A DNA stretch of 15,641 bases from an uncultured Dialister sp. (GCA_900543455.1 UQRR01000051.1:1-15641), one strand, 5' to 3'; counted from the first letter of the stretch, positions 6,049 through 12,530 are shown. Notes: a model not told the origin generated them from the letters alone. Made by a program: numbers and translations.

Positions 6049-7650
6049 TCACCCCCTCTGTTTCAGCAGCTTCCGGATCGCTTCGATGGAAGCACGGGTC
6101 TGCGGGTCGCGATCGATGTCTTTTTCCACGCGTTCGCAGGCATAGAGGACGGTCGAGTGGTCTTTTCTGTGGAAATAGTCACGCAGCGTCGGGTAGGACT
6201 CGTTCAGCTCATTGCGGCACAGGTACATGGCGATCTGGCGCGGGATGACGATCTTCTGCGGACGGCCGCGGCCGAGGAGCTTATCCTTCTTGACGCCGTA
6301 GTACTGGCAGACGGTATCAATGATGAAGTCGACGGTAAGCTCCTGGCGGTTGTCGAGGGGGATTTGGTCCTTCAGTGCATCCTTGGTGAAGGCGAGCGTG
6401 ATCGTTTGTTTCTTGATCTGCGAGAAGGTGACGAGCTTATTGAAAGCCCCTTCCAGCTCACGGACATTGGTATTGATATGACTTGCGATATAGTCGACCA
6501 CGTCTTTCGGGAGCGTGATGCCAAGTTTTTCTGCTCTCTGCTGAAGGATGATGCAGCAGATTTCATAGTCCGGCGGAGAAATCGGGGCAACGAGCCCGCT
6601 CGAGAAGCGCGTCTGCAGGCGGTCTTCGAGCTTGTCGATATCCTGCGGCGTGCGGTCGCTCGTCATGATGATGTGCTTCTTCTTATCGAAGAGGTCATTG
6701 AATGTATTGAAGATCTCCATCTTCGTCGCATCCTTGGAGCCGAAGAACTGCACGTCGTCGATCAGGAGGAAGTCCAGATTTCTATACTTGGCACGGAATT
6801 TCGGCATGGTGTGATTCTGGATGGCATCGATCAGCTCATTGGTGAAGGTTTCGCTCGAGACGAAGAGGACGGAAAGCTCCGGCTTGTTTTCGTGGATGTA
6901 GTTGCAGATGGCGTGGAGCAGATGCGTCTTGCCAAGACCGGAGGGCCCGTAGATGAAAAGCGGATTCATTTTCTGGTCGGCCTGATCCGGATGATCAGCC
7001 GTCTTGGCGACTGCATAAGCGGCCTGAAAGGCGATCTCGTTGCAGTTGCCATGGACGAAGGTGGAGAAGGTATATTCTTCATTGACCGGATTCGGCAGGA
7101 AGGCATTTCTCTTTTTCGGCTCACTGCGCACGGGCGCATCGAAGAGGGAAGTTTCTCCGAGCTCCCGGATGTCGGGGAGCGGGACCTCATCGGCTGTCAT
7201 CGGCTTGATTTTGGAAAAATCCGGCGGCATGGCTTCCTTCGGAAAGGGATCATCGATATCAGGCTCCGGGAGAGGCGCCGGCGTATTTTCATAGGGGGTA
7301 TCGGCGGTCTCATGGATCATCGGGAAGGGAGCATCGCTCTCCGCTGCCTTTCTGGATGCACCGGCTTCCGGAAACGGCGTCGGCATCGGCGCGGGTTCCG
7401 CGGGCTGGTTCATGATATCGGAAATCTCGATGGAAAGTTGCTTCCCTGTGATATCGAAAATAATTTTTTCCAGCTTTCCTTTATATACATTTTCGATCCA
7501 TGGTTTCCGCCGTTTGTTTTTTGGCGAAATCGTCAGTGTGCTTTCTGTCATGGAGATAGGAAAGACTTCGTTGGAAAACATGTCATAGTACGGGTGGTCA
7601 TACTGGTCGATATAGTCCAGTATCTGGTCCCATAATTGAAAGAAGTCCAT
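6049..7650 (-). CDS. dnaA: Chromosomal replication initiator DnaA
   Basis: 533 residues, longer than the common ~450 because of an extended proline-rich linker. It binds DnaA boxes, melts the origin and recruits the helicase. Domains: I, residues 1-80; linker II, about 81-180, rich in P/E/D; III, AAA+ with Walker A GPSGLGKT (235-242), Walker B LLIDD (295-299), sensor IIMTSD (327-332) and LEDRLQTRFSSGL (341-353); IV, DNA-binding with VIPRQIAMYL and DHSTV (497-501). The usual signature G-G-R-D-H reads HRKDH here. Start 7650 is chosen for GCGAGGT upstream and the typical beginning MDFFQLW; the frame is open further back but only through DnaA boxes. The stop TGA lies inside a GGGGTGA repeat. A promoter and boxes upstream suggest autoregulation. 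Confidence 0.97.
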   Translation of the reverse strand: MDFFQLWDQILDYIDQYDHPYYDMFSNEVFPISMTESTLTISPKNKRRKPWIENVYKGKLEKIIFDITGKQLSIEISDIMNQPAEPAPMPTPFPEAGASRKAAESDAPFPMIHETADTPYENTPAPLPEPDIDDPFPKEAMPPDFSKIKPMTADEVPLPDIRELGETSLFDAPVRSEPKKRNAFLPNPVNEEYTFSTFVHGNCNEIAFQAAYAVAKTADHPDQADQKMNPLFIYGPSGLGKTHLLHAICNYIHENKPELSVLFVSSETFTNELIDAIQNHTMPKFRAKYRNLDFLLIDDVQFFGSKDATKMEIFNTFNDLFDKKKHIIMTSDRTPQDIDKLEDRLQTRFSSGLVAPISPPDYEICCIILQQRAEKLGITLPKDVVDYIASHINTNVRELEGAFNKLVTFSQIKKQTITLAFTKDALKDQIPLDNRQELTVDFIIDTVCQYYGVKKDKLLGRGRPQKIVIPRQIAMYLCRNELNESYPTLRDYFHRKDHSTVLYACERVEKDIDRDPQTRASIEAIRKLLKQRG

Positions 7651-7690
7651 AGGGTACCTCGCTTGCCACACATAGGGCAGCCGCCGTGGC

Positions 7691-7892
7691 TGTGAGTATG
7701 TGAATGACTTTGTGAATAATTGTGAATAAGGCGTTTTCTCCGATCGGACTCTTTGGAAAGAGTCTTGACCGCATCGGAGAAAGCGGCGGTTGAATATCTT
7801 TGTGGATAAGTGGATAAGTCTGTGAATTAGTGTATGCTTTCTGCACTTTTTCCACACGCTTTTCCGTAACTTTCAAACGGACTTGTGAATAA
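7691..7892 (+). other. oriC: DnaA-box cluster upstream of dnaA (origin, incA/B-like)
   Basis: Boxes mostly in one orientation: TGTGAATAA at 7711-7719, 7721-7729 and 7884-7892; TGTGGATAA at 7801-7809; overlapping AGTGGATAA at 7809-7817; weaker TGTGAGTAT (7691), TGTGAATGA (7699), TGTGAATTA (7821), and an inverse TTTTCCACA (7848-7856). The 7884 box sits next to the dnaA promoter -10, which fits autorepression. With the module before dnaN this makes a bipartite Firmicute-type origin. Confidence 0.85.
7735..7782. other. Two-tier hairpin inside the DnaA-box cluster
   Basis: An outer 10-bp stem (TTTCTCCGAT 7735-7744 with ATCGGAGAAA 7773-7782) encloses an inner 8-bp stem (GACTCTTT 7747-7754 with AAAGAGTC 7757-7764, loop GG). 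There is no T-run on either strand, so it is not a typical terminator. It lies between two groups of DnaA boxes, in the dnaA leader. Confidence 0.7.
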
Positions 7893-7896
7893 CTTC

Positions 7897-7925
7897 ATTG
7901 TACCATTTCCCTCGTCTCTTGTATA
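7897..7925 (-). promoter_or_regulatory. dnaA promoter
   Basis: The minus strand reads TATACA, 17 bp, TACAAT (-10 at 7902-7897). The dnaA leader would be about 240 bases and include all strong boxes. Confidence 0.6.
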
Positions 7926-7959
7926 TGCACAAGATGTGGGTAGAAAAACAGGCAGGGGC

Positions 7960-8205
7960 GCAAGAAGAAAAATTAGGAATGCGGAATTAGGAATGAGGAA
8001 TGAAGGTGGCGGCTTCGCCGCGAGTATAGATAATGGCGATGCCTGAAGGCGGTATTCAAGTCACCAGTCAGTTGAGACTCCTAATCCCTAGCCACTAATC
8101 CCTAGCTACCAGTCACAAGTCACTAGTCACTAGTCACCAGCTACTCATAGTCCCTAATCCCTAGCCACTAGTCACCAGTCACTAGCTACCAGTCACTAGT
8201 CCCTT
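7960..8205 (-). repeat. Composite repeat copy E6
   Basis: GGAATTA/GGAATGA-type heptads (7972-8003), short core hairpin GCGGC-TTC-GCCGC, GAGTATAGATAATGGCGATGCC, GGTATTCAAG, and then about 20 consecutive 7-bp units (AGTCACC, TAATCCC, TAGCCAC, TAGCTAC types) to 8203. The first 66 bases of the array (8051-8116) recur exactly, inverted, at 11425-11490. Confidence 0.85.
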
Positions 8206-8219
8206 TCCCAAACCTTGCC

Positions 8220-8249
8220 TTGCCAGCCTTCCCTTTGGTAAGATATAAG
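8220..8249 (+). promoter_or_regulatory. Promoter of the kinase-like gene
   Basis: TTGCCA (8220-8225), 18 bp, TATAAG (8244-8249), about 27 bases before the start codon and just beyond the heptad array. Confidence 0.5.
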
Positions 8250-8275
8250 TAAAATTGATCAAAGTGAGGCAAAGC

Positions 8276-9004
8276 ATGAGTGAGATAAAAAATGATCCCC
8301 GTTTGAAACAGGCGGCGGAGGAAGCGATTGCGAAAGAAAGAGAGCGGCGTGTGATCTCTTTCACGCTGGATGGCGAGACGTACTGGATCAAGCGGAAGAT
8401 GAGCAATGGCAGAAAGCAGTTCGTCAAGTACTCCGTCGAGAAGGAATTTTATTTCGAAGTGGCGAAGATGACCATTGCCTTCCGCGCCGCGCCGGAGCTT
8501 AGCCCGGAGATCCTGGTGCTGACGCCGGACTATATGGTGACAAGGGACGGCGGGCGCACGCTGAAGAACTGGCTCGATTCCGACAGGCCGGAAGAAGACA
8601 AGGAACGGCTTCTTGAAGAGGCCGGCCGCGCGCTGTGCGCCCTTCATCAGGCGGGCATCGTCCATGGCCGTCCGGCACTGCGCGACATCACATGGAAAGA
8701 TGGGAAATTCACCTTTTTGGACTGGGAAAACCGCCTGTTCACCAGAGACATCGAAGAGCAGAAGGCCATCGACCTCATTCTCCTCCTCCATGGTCTTGCC
8801 CGCGAAGACTACAGAGAAGAAGGACATCGCATGGAAGCCTTGGACCGCGGCTATCTCGCACAAGGCGGAGAGAAGACGCGCGAAAATGCGATCCGCCTTT
8901 TCAGGAAACATGGCGTCCTTTACCGCATCGTCAAGGCCCTCTCCCCCTTCCATATGGTCGATGTCGAAGCGGCGAGGAAGGTGTGCGAGTACTTATTAAA
9001 TTAG
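8276..9004 (+). CDS. Kinase-fold protein of the LPS-kinase/InaA or serine/threonine-kinase type
   Basis: 242 residues. Elements of a small protein-kinase fold are visible: TYWIKR with a candidate beta-3 lysine (Lys39), acidic residues in the following helix (Glu57/Glu61), a catalytic-loop-like IVHGRPALRDITW (128-140), and FLDWE (148-152) in the place of the DFG motif. Instead of the usual H-G-D the loop has H-G-R, with an aspartate five residues later (Asp137), so activity is uncertain. Substrate unknown: lipopolysaccharide core sugar, protein or small molecule are all possible, and the outer membrane of this group makes a Kdo/heptose kinase plausible but unproven. Start 8276 has GAGG seven bases upstream. 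The TAG stop is the beginning of an AATTAGG repeat. It stands alone, divergent from dnaA. Confidence 0.75.
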   Translation: MSEIKNDPRLKQAAEEAIAKERERRVISFTLDGETYWIKRKMSNGRKQFVKYSVEKEFYFEVAKMTIAFRAAPELSPEILVLTPDYMVTRDGGRTLKNWLDSDRPEEDKERLLEEAGRALCALHQAGIVHGRPALRDITWKDGKFTFLDWENRLFTRDIEEQKAIDLILLLHGLAREDYREEGHRMEALDRGYLAQGGEKTRENAIRLFRKHGVLYRIVKALSPFHMVDVEAARKVCEYLLN

Positions 9005-9300
9005 GAATTAGAAATTAGGAATGAAGGTGGCGGCTTCGCCGAGATCCTTCGACTCAGGTCGTAGCTGTTCTGGCATTCGTTATCTCACATACGACGTTTC
9101 TCGCCGCTCAGGATGACGAAACGGGGCGATGCCTGAAAGAAATATTCAAGTCACCAGTCACTAGTGACTGGTAGCTAGGGATTAGTGGCTAGGGATTAGG
9201 AGTCTCAAGTGACTGGGTGACTAAGAGGCTAGAAGACATCAGACTCCCGTATCGTCATTTCGAGCGAAGCGAGAAATCTTCCTTGCAGACCGATAAACGA
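9002..9300. repeat. Composite repeat copy E7 with diverged 77-bp module and mixed heptads
   Basis: No gene. Heptads AATTAGG/AATTAGA start within the kinase stop codon, followed by GGCGGCTTCGCCG, a diverged 77-bp module (9042-9118), GGCGATGCC, ATTCAAG, AGTCACC heptads that flip orientation at ACTAGT (near 9160) into GTAGCTA/GGGATTA/GTGGCTA units (9164-9215), and a block 9219-9280 inversely related to 141-204 (GTCATTTCGAGCGAAGCGAG). Confidence 0.8.
9042..9118 (-). repeat. 77-bp module, copy D (diverged)
   Basis: Exactly 77 bp with the same ends as the other copies (minus strand CGTCATCCTGAGCGG, ending CTGAGTCGAAGGATCT), but a largely different interior that contains a GTCGTA/TACGAC pair. Confidence 0.8.
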
Positions 9301-9480
9301 TGAATGTGTGAAAGCAGGGATTAGAAATCTCAAGTTACTACTTTATGGCATCGCCCTATTTCTACTCCGCGGCGCATTTCGTCATCCTGAGCGGAGTAAA
9401 ATGTCGGATGTTCGAAAATGTAAAGGCGGAACAGTGAGAACTGAGTCGAAGGATCTGGCGCCGCACCAACCCCCTTTGAA
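9300..9480 (+). repeat. Composite repeat copy E8 with 77-bp module
   Basis: GTGTGAAAGCAGGGATTAG, GGCATCGCCC, TTTCTACTCC, GCGGCGC (9369-9375), 77-bp module (9380-9456), GGCGCCGCACCA. The usual long ACYAGTC array is nearly absent (only GTTACTACTT). Confidence 0.8.
9380..9456 (+). repeat. 77-bp module, copy B
   Basis: Differs from copy A (12708-12784) at three positions. Inserted between GCGGCGCATTT and GGCGCCGC. Confidence 0.9.
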
Positions 9481-9513
9481 CCTTTTGAACCTATAGAACC
9501 CGATGAACCTCTT
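9478..9513 (+). repeat. Four 9-bp units GAACCNNNN
   Basis: GAACC recurs at 9478, 9487, 9496 and 9505 with four variable bases between. Short and imperfect, but strictly periodic. Confidence 0.6.
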
Positions 9514-9576
9514 TCGCACGCAATCAAAAGGCAGCACGCCCCATGGGCTGGCCTTAAGTCCATACCCGAAACTCAT

Positions 9577-9605
9577 TTGACTTTCTATTCAAATCATGGT
9601 AGAAT
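9577..9605 (+). promoter_or_regulatory. Promoter of the brnQ T-box transcript
   Basis: TTGACT (9577-9582), 17 bp, TAGAAT (9600-9605): near-consensus, directly before the T-box leader. Confidence 0.8.
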
Positions 9606-9611
9606 GTGTCC

Positions 9612-9860
9612 AATTTCAAAATAGACTAGGATCGGGATCAGGCTGGTGAATTTTCTCAGAGAGGCAGTGGATGGTGAAAACTGCTGAAAAGGACGCAGCC
9701 ACGTCACCCGAGAGTCCTTTTTTTGATCCCCCTTGCGGTATAGAGAAAAGCGGTGGCTCCGTTATCGCCCAATCGAGCAGGAAACAGCAGTCTGTTTCCA
9801 TGGCAAGGTGGTACCTCACGCAATGTGCCCTGTCGGATGTTTTCCGGCAGGGATTTTTTA
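9612..9860 (+). promoter_or_regulatory. T-box leader, probable valine specifier (GUC), upstream of brnQ
   Basis: A tRNA-sensing leader: uncharged tRNA stabilises an antiterminator. Stem I shows GGA/TCC and GGG/CCC (9629-9636 with 9707-9717) and GGCTG/CAGCC (9641-9645 with 9696-9700). The specifier loop contains ACGTCA; GTC (9703-9705) followed by A matches the usual specifier context, giving valine. The distal stem carries AGAGAG (9658-9663) and GGATGGTGAAAAC. The T-box motif AAGGTGGTACC is at 9805-9815 with the TGGT bulge for the tRNA 3' end. The terminator follows at 9828-9859. Identification as a T-box is strong; the valine codon is inferred from alignment to the general pattern. Confidence 0.88.
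9828..9859 (+). terminator. T-box regulated terminator
   Basis: CCCTGTCGG (9828-9836) pairs fully with CCGGCAGGG (9844-9852, one G-U), seven-base loop, then A and six Ts. Confidence 0.9.
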
Positions 9861-10066
9861 TTGGCAGGAAGAAATCCCAAGGTTCACGGGTCAGGAAGGC
9901 GCAGCGCCTCCGCTTTGCGAGCGGTATATGCAAGCCGAAACATGCGGCGGCTCTATAAGATGGATGTGCCGCCCTGCTGAACCCTTGGAAGTGACAGAAC
10001 CATTTCCGCAAGCCGTTTCCCGGATCCGATCCCGGATCCTTCCTCCATTCACGAAAGGAGTTTACT
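9861..10066 (+). other. Structured second part of the brnQ leader
   Basis: No gene. Predicted hairpins: CCAAGGTTCA (9877-9886) with TGAACCCTTGG (9978-9988, one bulge) closing CCGCT/AGCGG (9910-9924) and GGCGGC/GCCGCC (9946-9951 with 9968-9973); then GATCCG/CGGATC near 10023-10038, just before the ribosome site AAAGGAG (10054-10060). Its function is unknown. Confidence 0.4.
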
Positions 10067-11362
10067 ATGAAGAAAAATTTCTTGATTCCGATCGGGCTGA
10101 TGCTCTTTGCCCTCTTCTTTGGCGCAGGGAATCTGATCTTCCCTGTGTACATGGGCCAGAATGCAGGCGTGAATACCCTTCCTGCGACGCTGGGCTTTCT
10201 TTTGACAGGCGTAGGTTTCCCGATCCTTGCTGTCGCAGCGATCGGCTATGCCGGGAGCGACCTCGAGTCACTGGCCTCCCGTGTCCACAAGGGCTACGCC
10301 ATTTTCTTCACTGTCTGCCTCTACCTCACCATCGGGCCGGCTTTTGCCATCCCCCGTACAGCGACGACCTCCTATGCGATCGGCATCGCGCCCTTCTTCG
10401 GCGAATCGATGCAGCAGACTGCGCTCTATGCCTTCGCTTTTATCTTTTTCGTGATCTCATGGTGGCTCTCCATCAGCCCGTCGAAACTGGTCAACCGCAT
10501 CGGGAAGATCATCACCCCGGCACTCCTGCTCTTCCTCGCCATCCTTTTCATCACAGCGACACTCTTCCCGATGGGCAGCTGGCAGGAGGCACAGGCAGCC
10601 TATCAGCCCTCCATCAAAGCGCTGACGCAGGGCTTCCTCGATGGATATAACACCATGGACGCACTGGCCGGTTTCGTCTTCGGCATCATCGTCGTCAATG
10701 CGGTCCGTCAGTATGGCGCGACAAGCAATGAAGAGGTCGCCTCCCATACCCTGAAGAGCGGCCTCATCGCGGGCGTCTGCCTGGCTGTCATTTACATCTT
10801 CCTTTCCGTCATCGGTGCCTGCTCTGTAGAGAAGCTGGGACTCATGAAAAACGGCGCAGACATCCTGGTCGGCACCGCGCACCACTACTTCGGCAGCTAC
10901 GGCCGCATCCTGATGGGCGTGATCGTCCTCCTCGCCTGCCTCACCACCAGCGTCGGCCTCATCACCGCCTGCGGCGAATATTTCAAGAAACTCATCCCTG
11001 CTCTCTCCTACAGAGCTTGGGTGACCGTATTCTCCGTCATTTCCTTTGGTATCGCCCTCTTCGGCCTCACCACCATCATCACCGCTGCCATTCCGGTCCT
11101 CATGTTCCTCTATCCACTGACCATCTCCCTCATTTTCCTGACCTTCGGCGATCACCTCTTCGGCGGGAAACGCAGTGTCTACGTCTGCGCCACCCTCTTC
11201 ACACTGATCCCCGCCCTCTACGACGGATGTCATACCGCAGGCCTTTCCCTCGGCGCGCTCGACGGCCTCATGCAGTCTCTCCCGCTGGCCAGCTATGGGA
11301 TTTCATGGATTTTCTTCTTCATCGCAGGCGGCCTCGTCGGGATGGTCTTCGGGAAAAAGTAG
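10067..11362 (+). CDS. brnQ: Branched-chain amino acid transport system II carrier protein
   Basis: 431 residues, LIVCS family, a cation-coupled symporter importing leucine, isoleucine and valine across the cytoplasmic membrane. The beginning MKKNFLIPIGLMLFALFFGAGNLIFPVYMGQ is characteristic, and GPAFAIPRTATTSYAIG follows at about residues 85-101. Hydrophobic segments are consistent with about 12 membrane helices. Start 10067 has AAAGGAG six bases upstream. Expression is probably controlled by the T-box leader, which reads a branched-chain amino-acid tRNA and so agrees with the transport role. No terminator follows: the TAG stop is immediately followed by CTGGTGA heptads of repeat copy E9. 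A single-gene transcript is likely. Confidence 0.95.
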   Translation: MKKNFLIPIGLMLFALFFGAGNLIFPVYMGQNAGVNTLPATLGFLLTGVGFPILAVAAIGYAGSDLESLASRVHKGYAIFFTVCLYLTIGPAFAIPRTATTSYAIGIAPFFGESMQQTALYAFAFIFFVISWWLSISPSKLVNRIGKIITPALLLFLAILFITATLFPMGSWQEAQAAYQPSIKALTQGFLDGYNTMDALAGFVFGIIVVNAVRQYGATSNEEVASHTLKSGLIAGVCLAVIYIFLSVIGACSVEKLGLMKNGADILVGTAHHYFGSYGRILMGVIVLLACLTTSVGLITACGEYFKKLIPALSYRAWVTVFSVISFGIALFGLTTIITAAIPVLMFLYPLTISLIFLTFGDHLFGGKRSVYVCATLFTLIPALYDGCHTAGLSLGALDGLMQSLPLASYGISWIFFFIAGGLVGMVFGKK

Positions 11363-11645
11363 CTGGTGACTGGTGACTGGTGGCTAGGGATTAGGAGCCT
11401 CGAGTGACTAGTGACTGGTGACTAGTGACTGGTAGCTAGGGATTAGTGGCTAGGGATTAGGAGTCTCAACTGACTGGTGACTTGAATACCACTTTCGGGC
11501 ATCGCCCCATATATATTTGCGGCGAAGCCGCCACCACCATTCCTAATTCCTCATTCAGGTCGAGCTTTCATCCCCAATCAAGGAACGCCCCGTCCAACGG
11601 GCTAACCCTGAACCCTGAACCCTGAACCCTGAACCCTAAACCCTT
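11363..11645 (+). repeat. Composite repeat copy E9 (complete)
   Basis: About 18 heptads (CTGGTGA, GTGGCTA, GGGATTA, GTAGCTA types) run straight from the brnQ stop to 11487, then CTTGAATACC, GGGCATCGCC, a short core GCGGC-GAA-GCCGC, ACCACCATTCCTAATTCC, GAGCTTTCATCCCCAATC, GGAACG/CGTCC, GGCTAACC, and AACCCTG heptads (five full units and a partial, 11604-11644). 11425-11490 is the exact inverse of 8051-8116. Confidence 0.88.
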
Positions 11646-11672
11646 TATCTCACCTCCCATCTGTGCTATGCT
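11644..11672 (+). promoter_or_regulatory. Possible thiW promoter with extended -10
   Basis: TTTATC, 17 bp, TATGCT preceded by TG (TGCTATGCT). It lies at the end of the AACCCTG repeat. No thiamine-pyrophosphate riboswitch consensus is seen between here and the start codon. Confidence 0.4.
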
Positions 11673-11728
11673 ATAGGAAACAGCGAACCGCTCACTGTCC
11701 ACGATTTCCAAGAAACGAGGTCTTTCCT

Positions 11729-12241
11729 ATGACATCTACCGATGAAAAAAGTCTCGCCCTGCGCAAATGGATCTTTGCCGGGCTGATGGTCGCCGCCGGC
11801 GTACTGCTTTCCCCCATGTTCTCCTTTCCCCTGGGCGTGACGAAAGCATTTCCCCTGCAGCATATGATCAATATCTTCCTCGCGGTCCTCTGCGGCACGC
11901 GCTATGGCACCGCGGCTGCCTTCGGCACCTCCCTCATTCGAAATCTCCTAGGCACCGGCAGCCTTCTTGCCTTCCCAGGCTCCATGGTGGGCGCTTTCCT
12001 CTCCGGCTACCTCTACAGCCACACGCACAAACTCTGGGCAGCCGTCATCGGAGAATTCGTCGGCACCTCGATCATCGGCGGCCTCCTCTCCTACCCGATC
12101 GCTGCCCTCTTCATGGGCTCTGCCAAAGGCGCCTTCTTCTACGTCTCCCTCTTCGCCGTCTCCTGCGGCGCAGGCTGCGTCATCGCCTTCGTCGTGTTGA
12201 AAGGTATGAAAGTGATTCAAACGGAATTTTCAAAAATGTAA
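11729..12241 (+). CDS. thiW: ThiW-type substrate-binding (S) component of an ECF transporter
   Basis: 170 residues with about five membrane segments. The pattern FPLGVTKAFPLQHMIN (33-48), SLIRNLLGTGSLLAFPGSMVGA (68-89) and KLWAAVIGEFVGTSIIGGLLSYPIA (101-125) is characteristic of ThiW, the S component predicted to bind the thiazole precursor of thiamine. It would need the shared EcfA/EcfT energising module, which is not in this window. Start 11729 has GAGG eight bases upstream; an earlier in-frame start at 11663 would overlap the promoter. A terminator follows, so this is a single-gene unit. Unusually for the family, I see neither a thiamine-pyrophosphate riboswitch nor thi genes beside it. 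The family call is good; the substrate is from family knowledge. Confidence 0.88.
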   Translation: MTSTDEKSLALRKWIFAGLMVAAGVLLSPMFSFPLGVTKAFPLQHMINIFLAVLCGTRYGTAAAFGTSLIRNLLGTGSLLAFPGSMVGAFLSGYLYSHTHKLWAAVIGEFVGTSIIGGLLSYPIAALFMGSAKGAFFYVSLFAVSCGAGCVIAFVVLKGMKVIQTEFSKM

Positions 12242-12253
12242 GGAAATAAAAAA

Positions 12254-12288
12254 TGCCCAGTCCCCACGTTGGCGGCTGGACTTTTTTT
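12254..12288 (+). terminator. thiW terminator
   Basis: AGTCC (12259-12263) pairs with GGACT (12278-12282), with further CC/GG pairing possible inside, followed by seven Ts. Confidence 0.7.
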
Positions 12289-12289
12289 A

Positions 12290-12375
12290 TTGGGGGCAGG
12301 GTTCAAAAAATGAGAAATGAGGAATTAGAAATGAGAAATGAAGGTGGCGGCTTCGCCGCAAACTATAAAAGAGAG
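12290..12375 (-). repeat. Partial composite repeat copy E10
   Basis: CAGGGTTCAAAAAATGAG, then GAAATGA/GGAATTA/GAAATGA heptads, then GGTGGCGGCTTCGCCGC and AACTATAAAA. The ACYAGTC array is missing. Confidence 0.7.
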
Positions 12376-12403
12376 GAGATGGGTATTGCATGACAGTTGG
12401 GTA

Positions 12404-12459
12404 GCCCCTTGAAGAAGGGGCGCGCCGAAGGCGCAGGATAGAGTGCCTCAAAGAGGCAC
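12404..12459. repeat. Three consecutive small hairpins (REP-like)
   Basis: GCCCCTT-gaag-AAGGGGC (12404-12421), GCGCC-gaa-GGCGC (12422-12434) and GTGCCTC-aaa-GAGGCAC (12443-12459). GGGGCG, GCCGAAGGC and GGATAG resemble the element at the window end, so it is probably a second intergenic repeat family. Confidence 0.65.
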
Positions 12460-12530
12460 AACTCCCCGTAGCGTTCGGCATGCCGTCTGCGTTCATCCCT
12501 ATTCCCGTATTGTCCTTTCGTGAATACCGC

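Noticed and set aside
6157..7635. Long open frame (492 codons) on the plus strand opposite dnaA
   Set aside because: It is fully antisense to a certain dnaA, has no recognisable domain and no ribosome site. Long mirror frames are expected in GC-rich coding sequence.
7651..7857. Upstream extension of dnaA
   Set aside because: The extra 69 codons consist of DnaA boxes and a hairpin, and the family-typical start with a ribosome site is at 7650.
9308..9496. Small plus-strand frame of 62 codons
   Set aside because: Most of it is the 77-bp repeat module, giving the same peptide as the false recF extension.
10457..11233. 258-codon frame opposite brnQ
   Set aside because: Highly acidic mirror of a membrane-protein coding region; no signals.
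11604..11644. Telomere-like AACCCTG/AACCCTA repeats
   Set aside because: Short, internal, and one of several heptad types in the same elements. The resemblance to telomeric repeats is probably coincidental.
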